From Clostridiaceae bacterium (GTDB lineage Bacteria > Bacillota > Clostridia > Oscillospirales > Butyricicoccaceae): a stretch of 63,685 nt of DNA. A model generated the notes under the pieces. That model was not told the origin of the DNA. It saw only the letters and a list, made by a program, of their open reading frames with translations, and ran no database searches. The first letter of the stretch is position 1. Each line of letters begins with the position of its first letter. The stretch lies in the NCBI GenBank assembly GCA_018383195.1, contig JAGZOP010000012.1:1-63685 (forward strand). Reading direction: 5' to 3'. Below, in pieces: positions 8,889-16,636 of this stretch. A program made the translations under genes and the position numbers.

Positions 8889-9555
8889 TTACTTGTAAAC
8901 CCCTGCGCGGTCGTTGATGACGAGCATTCTAAGCATGTCCTCGCTCAGATCAAGCACGCCGTCCCCCTCGCCTTTGAGGATGCCGAGTTTCACGAGCTTG
9001 GAAACCGTCGGCTGCGCCCATGCAGGCATATCGTCGTAATATTTGTATCGTTTCATGTCGTCCTCCACACTGAGCATGCTCAAAAATTCTTCCCATAGCG
9101 CCGGGTTTTCTACCATCGGCGCCGGGCAGTCCTTGCCGGTCACATCATAGTGCCGTATTACGTGCGCTTCATCAACGCTGTATTCTTTCATCAGCCACCG
9201 TACCAGCTCTGCCGCCTTGCGGATGCTGCCTTTCCGCAGAACCGCATGCTTGTCCAACATGCAGATTTCCACGCCTAGACTGTTGCTGTTGCGGCAGTGC
9301 GGATGCTTCGGCTTCTTCGCGCCGCAGTGATATGCCGTGCGATATACCGGACACACTGCTCCAAATCTCGTTTTCATCTACGAAAAAATGTGCGCTTGCC
9401 TTGTAGCTCAGCTTTTCCCGCGCAAAGTAATCCGCGTTGTTCTTCGCCGTATCCCCAAGGTTGGATGTGTAATGAATCACAATCCAGTCAATTTTCGCGC
9501 TCCCACGGGTGGCTCCCATGTTGGCAGGATTACAGCATTTCGTTTTATACTCCAT
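8889..9555 (-). pseudogene. N-acetylmuramoyl-L-alanine amidase (endolysin), frameshifted
   Basis: Amidase_2-type lysin split into two frames. The 5' part (start 9555, SD GGAGCG) gives DWIVIHYTSN with zinc ligand His28, then VDENEIWSSV. The 3' part, in another frame, gives AYHCGAKKPKHPHCRNSNS, LGVEICM and HYDVTGKDCPAP with the other zinc ligands (His, Cys). A C-terminal segment (MPAWAQPTVSKLVKLGILKG) resembles SLH-like wall-binding tails of Firmicute lysins. Removing one base near 9349-9356 restores a continuous family-like sequence (SSVPVYRTAYHCG). The cause is either a real 1-nt insertion or a sequencing error. No slippery heptamer was seen. Confidence 0.85.
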
Positions 9556-9577
9556 ATCTCGCTCCTTTTACGGGCAA

Positions 9578-9606
9578 ACAAAAACCCCGTCTTGACACAG
9601 ACGGGG
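9578..9606 (-). terminator. Terminator upstream of the amidase
   Basis: CCCCGTC/GACGGGG stem followed on the minus strand by GTTTTTGTTTG, ending about 25 nt before the amidase start. It overlaps the antisense RNA promoter on the other strand. Confidence 0.7.
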
Positions 9607-9619
9607 CATGTGGTATAAT
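9592..9619 (+). promoter_or_regulatory. Promoter of type I antitoxin RNA, module 1
   Basis: TTGACA, 16-bp spacer, TATAAT. No plausible coding region follows; it reads antisense to the small toxin at 9706-9780. Confidence 0.8.
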
Positions 9620-9624
9620 AATCA

Positions 9625-9712
9625 TACAAAGGGACGCTGTCGGCAGGCGGCTGACCCTAAATGAAGAGTTACGAGATAACCGCTACATTTTGGTCGATGG
9701 GGCGGTTATTTC
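9625..9712 (+). ncRNA. Predicted antitoxin RNA, type I module 1
   Basis: Runs from the promoter at 9592 to a terminator-like stem ATAACCGC (9676-9683)/GCGGTTAT (9702-9709). It overlaps the 3' end and stop codon of the toxin mRNA. The start of the RNA (CAAAGGGACGCTGTCGGC) resembles those of modules 2 and 3 (AAAGGGCGCAGC and AAGGGCGTAGCC). Boundaries are predicted. Confidence 0.65.
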
Positions 9713-9780
9713 GCATTTATGGTGAATATGTAGAGCCAAAAAGCAATACACAAAAGGATTCTAAGAATCTTGTACCACAA
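9706..9780 (-). CDS. Small hydrophobic type I toxin candidate, 24 residues
   Basis: Starts at TTG 9780 after GGGGGTGAT, about 6 nt upstream. The peptide begins MWYKILRILLCIAFWLYIF and ends TINAK, a single membrane-spanning helix with basic residues. Its TAA stop lies in the terminator stem, as in modules 2 and 3, although the peptide does not resemble the Hol-Tox peptides there. The leader can pair CACTCC with GGGGTG and mask the ribosome binding site, a common trait of type I toxins. Toxicity is inferred from architecture. Confidence 0.6.
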   Translation of the reverse strand: MWYKILRILLCIAFWLYIFTINAK

Positions 9781-9848
9781 AAGCTATCACCCCCTCTCTC
9801 GAAGGAGTGGTCAACCGCCCGCCGCTGGGAACGACAGCGTCCGACAGC

Positions 9849-9878
9849 ATTATACCATCATACGCCGCCCTATGTCAA
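9849..9878 (-). promoter_or_regulatory. Promoter of type I toxin mRNA, module 1
   Basis: TTGACA (9878-9873), 18-bp spacer, TATAAT (9854-9849) on the minus strand. It gives a leader of about 60 nt ahead of the toxin start. Confidence 0.7.
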
Positions 9879-9881
9879 TTT

Positions 9882-9904
9882 GCCGCCTATCTGGGCGGCT
9901 TTTG
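9882..9904 (+). terminator. Hairpin with T-run after the holin gene
   Basis: GCCGCC/GGCGGC stem with TTTTGTTATT on the plus strand. It could stop read-through of the module 1 antisense RNA; on the minus strand the T-run is poor. Confidence 0.4.
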
Positions 9905-10168
9905 TTATTTCTGGCTGAATTGCTTCGTAATCTGATGTACACCCGTTGCCGCCAGACCGGACACAATACCGATTGCAACCGCCGTAATCGGGTCGCTCGC
10001 GCCGAACTCCGGCATGATCTGCATTGCTGCAATACCCAGCACCGCACCTGCCGCACCGCAGATAATCGGCAGCCATTTATTATCCAGTTCGGTTGCCTTG
10101 ACTACCTGAGCCACCAGATAGCAAATCACCGTGATAGCCGGAATTGCTGTAAAGCCCAAACTCTCCAT
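9905..10168 (-). CDS. Phage holin
   Basis: 87 residues from the ATG at 10168, preceded by AAAGGAG. It begins MESLGFTAIPAITVICYLVA and has two to three hydrophobic segments (WLPIICGAAGAVLGIAAM, ITAVAIGIVSGLAATGV) with a basic tail. This is the pattern of the Firmicute phage holin family that permeabilises the membrane so the lysin can reach the wall. It sits immediately upstream of the lysin, with a toxin-antitoxin locus between. Confidence 0.85.
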   Translation of the reverse strand: MESLGFTAIPAITVICYLVAQVVKATELDNKWLPIICGAAGAVLGIAAMQIMPEFGASDPITAVAIGIVSGLAATGVHQITKQFSQK

Positions 10169-10187
10169 GTAGATTCTCCTTTCACAA

Positions 10188-10616
10188 TCACAAAAAATCA
10201 TGCTTTTGCAGCCGCTCCATATACACGCGCTTGATGTTCTCAATCGCGCATCCGGCGCGGTTATTTTTGTACTGCCGATGGTCGTAGCAGTAGTTTTCAT
10301 ACGCATCAATCACGGCAAGGATTTCTATAAAATCCTCCCGCGTGTGCTGAATCTCACGCAGCAGCTCATTGTTAAATTGCAGCACGCGCGTGCGGTATGA
10401 ATCTGCGTTGCGTTCGTCATCGATGCGGATGTGGCTGTCAAGCTGATCCGCTACTGTGTGAATCTCCCGCAGCACCTCGGCATTGATCGCCCGCCCGATG
10501 GCTTTGGCAATCGCGCTCCACGGGTTCACACGAATGGGTGCAAGCTGCACGACGGTCAGCACTGCCGCAAGCGCCCCGCTGCCGCCGAGCAGCCATTCTG
10601 CAATGTTCATATCCAT
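10188..10616 (-). CDS. Membrane-anchored coiled-coil protein of the lysis cassette
   Basis: 142 residues. One N-terminal hydrophobic segment (WLLGGSGALAAVLTVVQL) precedes a charged helical region and a C-terminus with YENYCYDHRQYKNNRAGCA. Similar small proteins often precede holins in Firmicute prophages, but the function is unknown to me. The ATG has no direct Shine-Dalgarno. AAGGAGA lies 28 nt upstream, separated by a perfect hairpin that would leave an effective spacing of 9 nt. Confidence 0.7.
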   Translation of the reverse strand: MDMNIAEWLLGGSGALAAVLTVVQLAPIRVNPWSAIAKAIGRAINAEVLREIHTVADQLDSHIRIDDERNADSYRTRVLQFNNELLREIQHTREDFIEILAVIDAYENYCYDHRQYKNNRAGCAIENIKRVYMERLQKHDFL

Positions 10617-10625
10617 AGGTAAGGT

Positions 10626-10650
10626 GGGGCGGTTCCCCGCCCCTCTCCTT
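10626..10650 (-). promoter_or_regulatory. Hairpin between ribosome binding site and start codon
   Basis: AAGGAGA (10650-10644) abuts the stem GGGGCGG/CCGCCCC (10643-10626), followed by 9 nt to the ATG at 10616. Folding would bring the site to normal spacing, as described for T4 gene 38. Confidence 0.5.
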
Positions 10651-10658
10651 TCTCTTTT

Positions 10659-10865
10659 TTACAGTCCGAGCATGCGGCGCTCGTCCACGCTCACAAGCTC
10701 CGGCACGCCGGTTTCAACCGCTCGCCAGTGCTTGTACTGCGCACGCGCCAGCGCGTCATGCTTCAACCCGTGCGCGTTGTCGTACTTATCGAGACATACG
10801 TTGATGTCGCCGCCCATTGCCTTGACTTCCTCGTGATTCTGAATGTAGATGTTGTTCTTGTACAT
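10659..10865 (-). CDS. Small phage protein, unknown
   Basis: 68 residues beginning MYKNNIYIQNHEEVKAMGGD, with GGAAAGGAC upstream. Mostly polar and apparently soluble; no known motif. It lies between the tail fiber genes and the lysis cassette in the same direction. A real gene is likely from spacing and ribosome binding site, but the function is unknown. Confidence 0.5.
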   Translation of the reverse strand: MYKNNIYIQNHEEVKAMGGDINVCLDKYDNAHGLKHDALARAQYKHWRAVETGVPELVSVDERRMLGL

Positions 10866-10919
10866 AATTTTGTCCTTTCCAGGCTTATGCCCTGTCCGTG
10901 ATTTTATATTGCCACGCCG

Positions 10920-11108
10920 TCAGGCGGTGACTTCTGCCGTGCCGCCAAACTCAACCGGAACAAGTCCCGGCAGACCGCACTCATTCATCAGAATGTCCGC
11001 GACCTGCTGTTTCAGCTTCGCGGGAACATCTGCAAACGCCCACGCCTTATCGGTCTTGGGGTTGCTTGCTTCCATGCAAATCTTGCTTGCGTATAACATT
11101 GCCATCAT
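10920..11108 (-). CDS. CD1375-like small phage protein
   Basis: 62 residues from the ATG at 11108, chosen because AAGGAGA lies 8 nt upstream. The core DVPAKLKQQVADIL is the pattern of the short CD1375-type proteins found between tail fiber and holin genes of clostridial phages. Function unknown. Confidence 0.65.
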   Translation of the reverse strand: MMAMLYASKICMEASNPKTDKAWAFADVPAKLKQQVADILMNECGLPGLVPVEFGGTAEVTA

Positions 11109-11166
11109 TTCTGTCTCTCCTTTCGACAAAATAATATATAGGTTCATGGCGATATTCGCCAAAAAC

Positions 11167-11517
11167 TTACGCATAAACGATGCTGCCCATCTCTAAAAGG
11201 CAATCCTCTAAAAAGGTCTGGTGCTGTGCCTGTAACTCGTTCTGTGCTTTCAGATGGGCAACTTCGGCTTGCAGTTTCTCGGTTTCCGTCGGCTCAGGCT
11301 CCCATTCCGGATATTCCTTGTTGTAGGCGTCCAACGCTTCTTGATTGACCTCCAAACTCTGCATAACCCCATTTTTAACCGTTGGAATCACGAACCCCTT
11401 TGCTTCGATATAAGCACTCAATAATTCGTCAGGCAGAATAACGCAATCAGGAAACGGCTGTCCCATCGGATTTCCGTAATCTCCTGATTTACTTGGAATT
11501 GAATTGACATAGTACAT
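11167..11517 (-). CDS. Tail-fiber-associated protein with C-terminal coiled coil
   Basis: 116 residues from the ATG at 11517 (AGGAG 9 nt upstream). The N-terminus (YYVNSIPSKSGDYGNPMGQP) and middle (GFVIPTVKNGVMQSLEVNQEA) resemble small proteins encoded directly after tail fibers in Firmicute phages. TETEKLQAEVAHLKAQNELQ is a short coiled coil. It starts 13 nt after the tail fiber stop. Possibly a fiber accessory protein; the function is not established. Confidence 0.55.
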   Translation of the reverse strand: MYYVNSIPSKSGDYGNPMGQPFPDCVILPDELLSAYIEAKGFVIPTVKNGVMQSLEVNQEALDAYNKEYPEWEPEPTETEKLQAEVAHLKAQNELQAQHQTFLEDCLLEMGSIVYA

Positions 11518-11529
11518 ACTTCGCATCTC

Positions 11530-14157
11530 CTATCCAACAGCAATTACATAATAAGCTTTCCCCGAGATATTCAACTGGTATTGTGCTGTATCAGACGAAT
11601 ACCAACTTATGGTTTTTTCATCATCCAATCTTTTTAAACTATTGACTTCATTGGCACTACTACGTCCTAATTTTACTATCATAGTTTTTGATGAATATAC
11701 AGCAAGACCAAAATCACCAGTATTTACATCACTGTCCGTAACGATAACTAATTTCGGTACAAAACTAAACGTAAGCTTGTTCGGATTGCTCGCACCGTAT
11801 TTGCCTGTACCAAGATAAGTAAGTGCTTGAATTCTCGCTTTATCTCCAAGCTGCCCCAAATATTCAATCGTCGTATTTGCAGGGATGGCGGGGTGCCCGG
11901 TGACGGTTTGCGCCTTGTCGGTATCCACACCTTTTCCACCAGTGCCACTAGCAAAGAATTTTGCATCAGATGGAATAAACAGTATCGGTTTGCCATACAC
12001 GCTTTGGTCTTGAACAAATTTACCCGCCATTGTAGCACGAGACTGCTCCATGTTTGTAGATTTCAGCCATAGTTCTGTCTCGCGCTCCAAGGTAACTGTT
12101 CCATCTTCGGAGACCGTCACATGACCAACATAATAATATGTATCAGAATTACTATGATAGTGCAGGTTCGTCTGCTTAGGTTCTCCAAGCGTATATCCTG
12201 GCGGTTGCTCATTGTTTCCCTCTTGATACGCATTTCGATTTGTGGATGTGAGATAATCGATATGCGTTCCTGCGGGGATTAGCGGATACGGTTTTACTCT
12301 CTGAAATTTGTTTGTCGTAATGCAGTAATTCGCTGGATAACCAAGGCTTTTGCCATTTGTGATATATGAAAATACCGCATCATCCGGAATGTAAAGAACT
12401 CCAGTTTGACACGTTATACCACCCGGAGGGTCAACCTCAGGCAGAATAAACTTTCCTCGAAGAAGAGTTTGAGCTTCTGCTGCGCCAGAGGCACTATAAT
12501 CAATAACCTCTGGTTTTGGAGAAGTAAGCTTTACGCCACCAAGATCAGTGACGGTAATTGAATCTGCGTAATTGTGAGTTGGGCGATATTCCGATGCCCG
12601 GCTTGTACTCGAATGAATATATCCAGATTCTACAATGCCAAGCGTATAGCCGGCAGGAATTTCTTCACCCACAACTTGTGTTCTTTTCCACACATGCACA
12701 TTGCCGATATTCGACACTTGCGCATCCAGAGTATCCTTAGTCACCGCACCAATCTGCGCCGCTGTCACTCCATGCGGATTGCTCTTATCTTTCTTATGTA
12801 CATTCACCGCTGTATCGTCGGTTTTCGCATTCCATGCCTGACGTTCTCCGGCGGTCACATGCTTCACGCCGTCGCCCGTGTGCCCGTTAAACGCTGCCGT
12901 CGTCGGTGCCCCCACCTGCGCCGCCGTTACCCCGTGCGGGTTATTTTTATCGTTCTTATGTGTATTTACCGCCGTATCGTCGGTTTTTGCATTCCATGCT
13001 TGGCGTTCCTCTGCGGTGATGTGCTTCACATTGTCATCTACATGGCTCGCGGGTGCATAATTCATAGCAGGCAACTGACCAGACGGAACTTTACCGCTTG
13101 CGTCCAGACTTGCGACACCGTTTTTCTCGCCCTTCTGGCTCATCGGGATAAAATTTCCTCCCGCAATCGCTTCGGCATCTTTCGCAGCCTGTTCTGCTCT
13201 TTGCGCACTCCCCGCAGCCCCTGCCGCAGATTCTCTTGCCTCCGCCGCTGACGCACTTGCGGCGGTCATCTGCCGTGCGGCATCGTCTGCACTCGCGCCC
13301 GCCTGCTTTGCGTAATACTTTGCGTTGTCCGTATCCTCACCCGGGCGGGAATTCGTGCCGCCCACTGCCCAGCTCTGCGCGTTTTTCGCGTGTCCGGCGC
13401 TCTCCGCTGCGCTCTGCGCCGAAGCCGATGCGCTTTTTGCCGCTGCATCTTTGTGCGCTGCGGCGTTTGTCTCGCTTGTTTTCGCGTTCCCGGCCGCGGT
13501 CTGCGCCGCAGTCATATATCCCTGCAAAGTGCTCATCACCGTGCTTTCAAGCATGGCAAGTGTAATGCTCCCCGCCTTGACACTCGCTGTCACAGTTTCG
13601 CCCGATACCGCAAAATCAATCGTTCCCGAATCCGTGAACTCGGTCTTTGTGAGGAACGCGGACAAGTCCGCCCGCTGCTCGGTGCCGTCCTCCAAAACAA
13701 GTACAAACGTCTGCCCGTCCAGATAGCACCGCACCGGCACCTTTTCGAGCATCGTGTCCACCGTCTGGCTCGTGCCGTCCTCGCGCGTAAAGGTAAATAC
13801 GCCGGTCTTGCCGTTGAAGCCCACCGTCTTAATGTGCCTGTCCGTGACCGCCTTGTCTGCTTTGAGGGCAAGCTTCTGATCTACGTTCTCGGTCGGGTCG
13901 CGCAGGTCGATTAAGCCTTTGAGAAACGCCAGCATGGTCTGTACGTCCGTTCCCGTCACACCGTCAATCGGGCTGGTGCCGACATTGCCCGCGCCGCCCG
14001 TACCGGTCAGATCGTCAATCATGCCGTTCAGCGCAGGCTTTACCTCGTTCGTGTTGCTGTCAAACGCCGCCTTGAGCGCCGCCGCGCTCATCTGCGGTTC
14101 ATCTGCAAGTGAACTGACTGGCTGCGTCCAGCTTGTGATTTTTCTATCCTTTAACAT
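11530..14157 (-). CDS. Tail fiber / receptor-binding protein
   Basis: 875 residues from the ATG at 14157 (AAAGGTGG upstream). The N-terminal part probably attaches to the virion. An Ala/Ser-rich coiled stretch with repeated AAxSA units covers about 220-350. Two NPHGVTAAQ(V/I)GA repeats (HKNDKNNPHGVTAAQVGA and HKKDKSNPHGVTAAQIGA) are typical of phage fiber shafts. The C-terminal tip (YGASNPNKLTFSFVPKLVIV, TISWYSSDTAQYQLNISG) is a recurrent receptor-binding end in clostridial phages. The host receptor is unknown. Confidence 0.88.
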   Translation of the reverse strand: MLKDRKITSWTQPVSSLADEPQMSAAALKAAFDSNTNEVKPALNGMIDDLTGTGGAGNVGTSPIDGVTGTDVQTMLAFLKGLIDLRDPTENVDQKLALKADKAVTDRHIKTVGFNGKTGVFTFTREDGTSQTVDTMLEKVPVRCYLDGQTFVLVLEDGTEQRADLSAFLTKTEFTDSGTIDFAVSGETVTASVKAGSITLAMLESTVMSTLQGYMTAAQTAAGNAKTSETNAAAHKDAAAKSASASAQSAAESAGHAKNAQSWAVGGTNSRPGEDTDNAKYYAKQAGASADDAARQMTAASASAAEARESAAGAAGSAQRAEQAAKDAEAIAGGNFIPMSQKGEKNGVASLDASGKVPSGQLPAMNYAPASHVDDNVKHITAEERQAWNAKTDDTAVNTHKNDKNNPHGVTAAQVGAPTTAAFNGHTGDGVKHVTAGERQAWNAKTDDTAVNVHKKDKSNPHGVTAAQIGAVTKDTLDAQVSNIGNVHVWKRTQVVGEEIPAGYTLGIVESGYIHSSTSRASEYRPTHNYADSITVTDLGGVKLTSPKPEVIDYSASGAAEAQTLLRGKFILPEVDPPGGITCQTGVLYIPDDAVFSYITNGKSLGYPANYCITTNKFQRVKPYPLIPAGTHIDYLTSTNRNAYQEGNNEQPPGYTLGEPKQTNLHYHSNSDTYYYVGHVTVSEDGTVTLERETELWLKSTNMEQSRATMAGKFVQDQSVYGKPILFIPSDAKFFASGTGGKGVDTDKAQTVTGHPAIPANTTIEYLGQLGDKARIQALTYLGTGKYGASNPNKLTFSFVPKLVIVTDSDVNTGDFGLAVYSSKTMIVKLGRSSANEVNSLKRLDDEKTISWYSSDTAQYQLNISGKAYYVIAVG

Positions 14158-14173
14158 AAAACCACCTTTCCGC

Positions 14174-16120
14174 TTATTTCCTTTTCTTCTTCGCCGCTTC
14201 ATCCACACTGTAATAGAGCGCCAGCATATAAAGCCCCGCGCCGCTGTTGAGTGCTGTGCCGCGCAGAATCACCTGCACAAACAGGAATTTTTTCAGCTTC
14301 TTTTTCAGAATGAACATCAGGTTCTTGGTCGTGCCGAAGGTGAAGCGGTTGAAGTTCACATCTGAAAAAGTGAAGCGGTCTGTTTGCACCGTGTCGATTT
14401 TCTCGCCGAAGTCTTTTTCTGTGCGCAGATAAATCTCCATATCGCCGCGCGTAAATCGTTTGAGCTGAACGCCGCAGCCGCGCTTGTTCAGCGTCTTGCG
14501 CCATGTCGGGCGGTCAAGGTGATCGAGCTTGGAGCGCCATTCCCACGGAATCGGCTGTCCGTCGTCCGAATATGCGCGCATCAGCGGGTTTTCGTGCTCG
14601 TCTACCAGATCGTTGTTCATCCGGCACAGCCTGCCGTCCTCGGTTCCAAAGTAAAGGTCTGTCGCGTCCACACCGAATGAATACGCCGGAATGCCCTCCC
14701 AGTAATACCACTCGTAGCCGTCCTTGTCGCGGTTCTGGTTTGCGTCTGCCACATAGCAGTGTCCGTTTACGCAAAGGATATAATATCCTCTCCACACTGC
14801 GCTGATGGCGTTTTTGAGGTTCGGCTCTTTTCCGAGCCGCACATTGATGCGCGTGGAGCGGCATTGCAGGTTGCGCTCAATCGTGTTCATGCTGTATGTA
14901 AGCACCGGCGCAAACACACCTTGCGGACTGAGAAAAAGCGGATCATCCCGCAGCACCTGACAGCTCAGCGGTGCGATACCGCCGATACCGCTCACGCCCT
15001 CTTTGAGCGGAAAAAGCGCTGTGCCGGTCTGCGGATCAAGCTCCGCCGCATGATGCCATACGGTATTTTCCTGCCGGTTGTCCTGCTTGATGACAAGCAG
15101 TTCGCCCTGATACTTCAGATAGTTTACAATCGGGAAGTTGTCTGTACCGACGCGAATGAACTGCGCGTCCGGCCAGTATGTCGGGTCGTTCAGTCCGCAG
15201 TAATATTCCGTGTTCGGCTGCTTCGGATTGCCTGAAAGAAATACGCGGCTTCCGGTTCCCACGCCGAATGTCGTAAAAATCGTGCAGCCGTTAATCTTAT
15301 CTGCGCTCCCCTCGGTTTTTACGCTGAACTTGATGGTGAGTGTCGCAACGCCTGCCGCAGCCGGTGCGGGCGGCGCGGTGTCGAACGTAACTGTTCCGGT
15401 TTTGGGGTCAAAGGTCAGCGCGTCGCGTGTCGTGCCGCTCACCTTGTCCCCGCTCTTAATCGTAACTTTCTTGCCGTCCTTATTGATGTATTCTGCGGTG
15501 ACTTCGCTTCCCTCATCAATCTTCTTGGTGTCCACAGTGAATTTCTTCGCCGTTCCGTCTGTTACAAACGTATTCTTCCGGAATGAGCCGATGAGATTCA
15601 CCTTTTCATTCGATTTCCCGCCGCCTGTCGGCTGGCAGCCAACCGAAGTTGTCGGCACATATGCTTCCTCTGATGCACGCCGCGCAATTACGCCGTTATA
15701 ATGCACCAGCTCTGCACCGGTCAAAATCCAGAGGTCTCCGCCGAAGTAAAAGCCGTTGCTGCGCTTATCTGCAATCCCGCTGAGCAGTACAGTTTCCGCG
15801 TAGCTTTCTTCCGTCCCTTTCTCGCGCGCTACCAGCCGAACAAGCTGCGTGCCGACGTGCGCAATCATATGCCGCACGCCGTCCTGAATAAACGGATAAA
15901 TGCTGTGTACCTTGCCCCCGCTCGTGAACTTATGGATCGTGCGCCATCCAAGCCGCAGTTCTGGATATCCTCCGCTGTCTGAAATCATGTTCAGCATGTA
16001 CGGGCTGCGGCTGTCTGCAATCTGGGTTTCATCCGTCGAGTAGTCCACGCCGCGAAACCGCTGATAAACTTTGTATCCTTCCTGCGGCTTAGAAAACGCA
16101 GGGATCTCGATCTGCTTCAT
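14174..16120 (-). CDS. P22 gp10-like tail hub / DNA stabilisation protein
   Basis: 648 residues, GAAAGGTG before the ATG. The N-terminus (FRGVDYSTDETQIADSRSPY, MLNMISDSGGYPELRLGWR) is the pattern of head-completion proteins that close the portal of short-tailed phages, with beta-rich repeats thereafter. It is encoded 17 nt upstream of the tail fiber and downstream of the capsid gene. This gene is the main support for a podovirus-type tail. The family match is by memory of the motif. Confidence 0.7.
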   Translation of the reverse strand: MKQIEIPAFSKPQEGYKVYQRFRGVDYSTDETQIADSRSPYMLNMISDSGGYPELRLGWRTIHKFTSGGKVHSIYPFIQDGVRHMIAHVGTQLVRLVAREKGTEESYAETVLLSGIADKRSNGFYFGGDLWILTGAELVHYNGVIARRASEEAYVPTTSVGCQPTGGGKSNEKVNLIGSFRKNTFVTDGTAKKFTVDTKKIDEGSEVTAEYINKDGKKVTIKSGDKVSGTTRDALTFDPKTGTVTFDTAPPAPAAAGVATLTIKFSVKTEGSADKINGCTIFTTFGVGTGSRVFLSGNPKQPNTEYYCGLNDPTYWPDAQFIRVGTDNFPIVNYLKYQGELLVIKQDNRQENTVWHHAAELDPQTGTALFPLKEGVSGIGGIAPLSCQVLRDDPLFLSPQGVFAPVLTYSMNTIERNLQCRSTRINVRLGKEPNLKNAISAVWRGYYILCVNGHCYVADANQNRDKDGYEWYYWEGIPAYSFGVDATDLYFGTEDGRLCRMNNDLVDEHENPLMRAYSDDGQPIPWEWRSKLDHLDRPTWRKTLNKRGCGVQLKRFTRGDMEIYLRTEKDFGEKIDTVQTDRFTFSDVNFNRFTFGTTKNLMFILKKKLKKFLFVQVILRGTALNSGAGLYMLALYYSVDEAAKKKRK

Positions 16121-16142
16121 GTATAATCACCTTTCTACCAGA

Positions 16143-16201
16143 GCGTAGAGTGGAGATTGGAGAGTGGAGAATCTTAACTCTCAACTCTTAACTCTTCACT
16201 C
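16143..16201. repeat. GTGGAG/AACTCTTAACTC imperfect inverted repeat
   Basis: A GA-rich arm (GAGTGGAGATTGGAGAGTGG) faces a CT-rich arm (AACTCTCAACTCTTAACTC). The arms pair if G-U wobbles are allowed. It fills the gap between two late genes and overlaps the stop of the downstream-strand gene at 16196. It looks like a dispersed genomic hairpin repeat. Confidence 0.5.
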
Positions 16202-16588
16202 TGCGCCCCCGGCGCTTAGCTCTTCAAACACCGCCGGGGTGATCTCCGCAAGCGCAGTCACATATTTGTTGTATGCCAGCGCTGCTTCCGCTCCCTTGTT
16301 TACGTTTTCTTCAAGCAGTCCGGCTTTTACGCCAAGCGGCAGCGCCGCGCGGCACAGAATTTCATGAAATGGAATCTCGCTGTCATCGTCTGCCGATTCA
16401 TAAAGCGGAATCTCCTCAATTTTAAGCAGCGGCATTTTCTCCAACCGGCGAAATTGGTTTTCGTATCCCAAAGCCTCCGCAAGAATCTGATTCAAAATCG
16501 CTGGGAACCCGTCTTTCAGATCCTCGTCATCGAACGGCACTTCATAAATGAGCCTGCACGCCGCCGAATAAAGCTGTTTTACTGTCAT
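16196..16588 (-). CDS. Probable head-tail connector protein
   Basis: 130 residues, beginning MTVKQLYSAACRLIYEVPFD, mostly helical, with KDGFPAILNQILAEALGYEN in the middle. Position between the capsid and hub genes and its size fit a gp4-like adaptor or connector. There is no clear ribosome binding site; the ATG at 16588 is the first in frame. Assignment is by context. Confidence 0.5.
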   Translation of the reverse strand: MTVKQLYSAACRLIYEVPFDDEDLKDGFPAILNQILAEALGYENQFRRLEKMPLLKIEEIPLYESADDDSEIPFHEILCRAALPLGVKAGLLEENVNKGAEAALAYNKYVTALAEITPAVFEELSAGGAE

Positions 16589-16636
16589 AATGAATAAAGG
16601 GGAAAGAGATTATTTTCTTCCCTTTCCCCTCCTCCT

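Noticed and set aside
9349..9356. Programmed ribosomal frameshift in the amidase
   Set aside because: No slippery heptamer or downstream structure was seen, and the fusion requires simple removal of one base in a family-like context.
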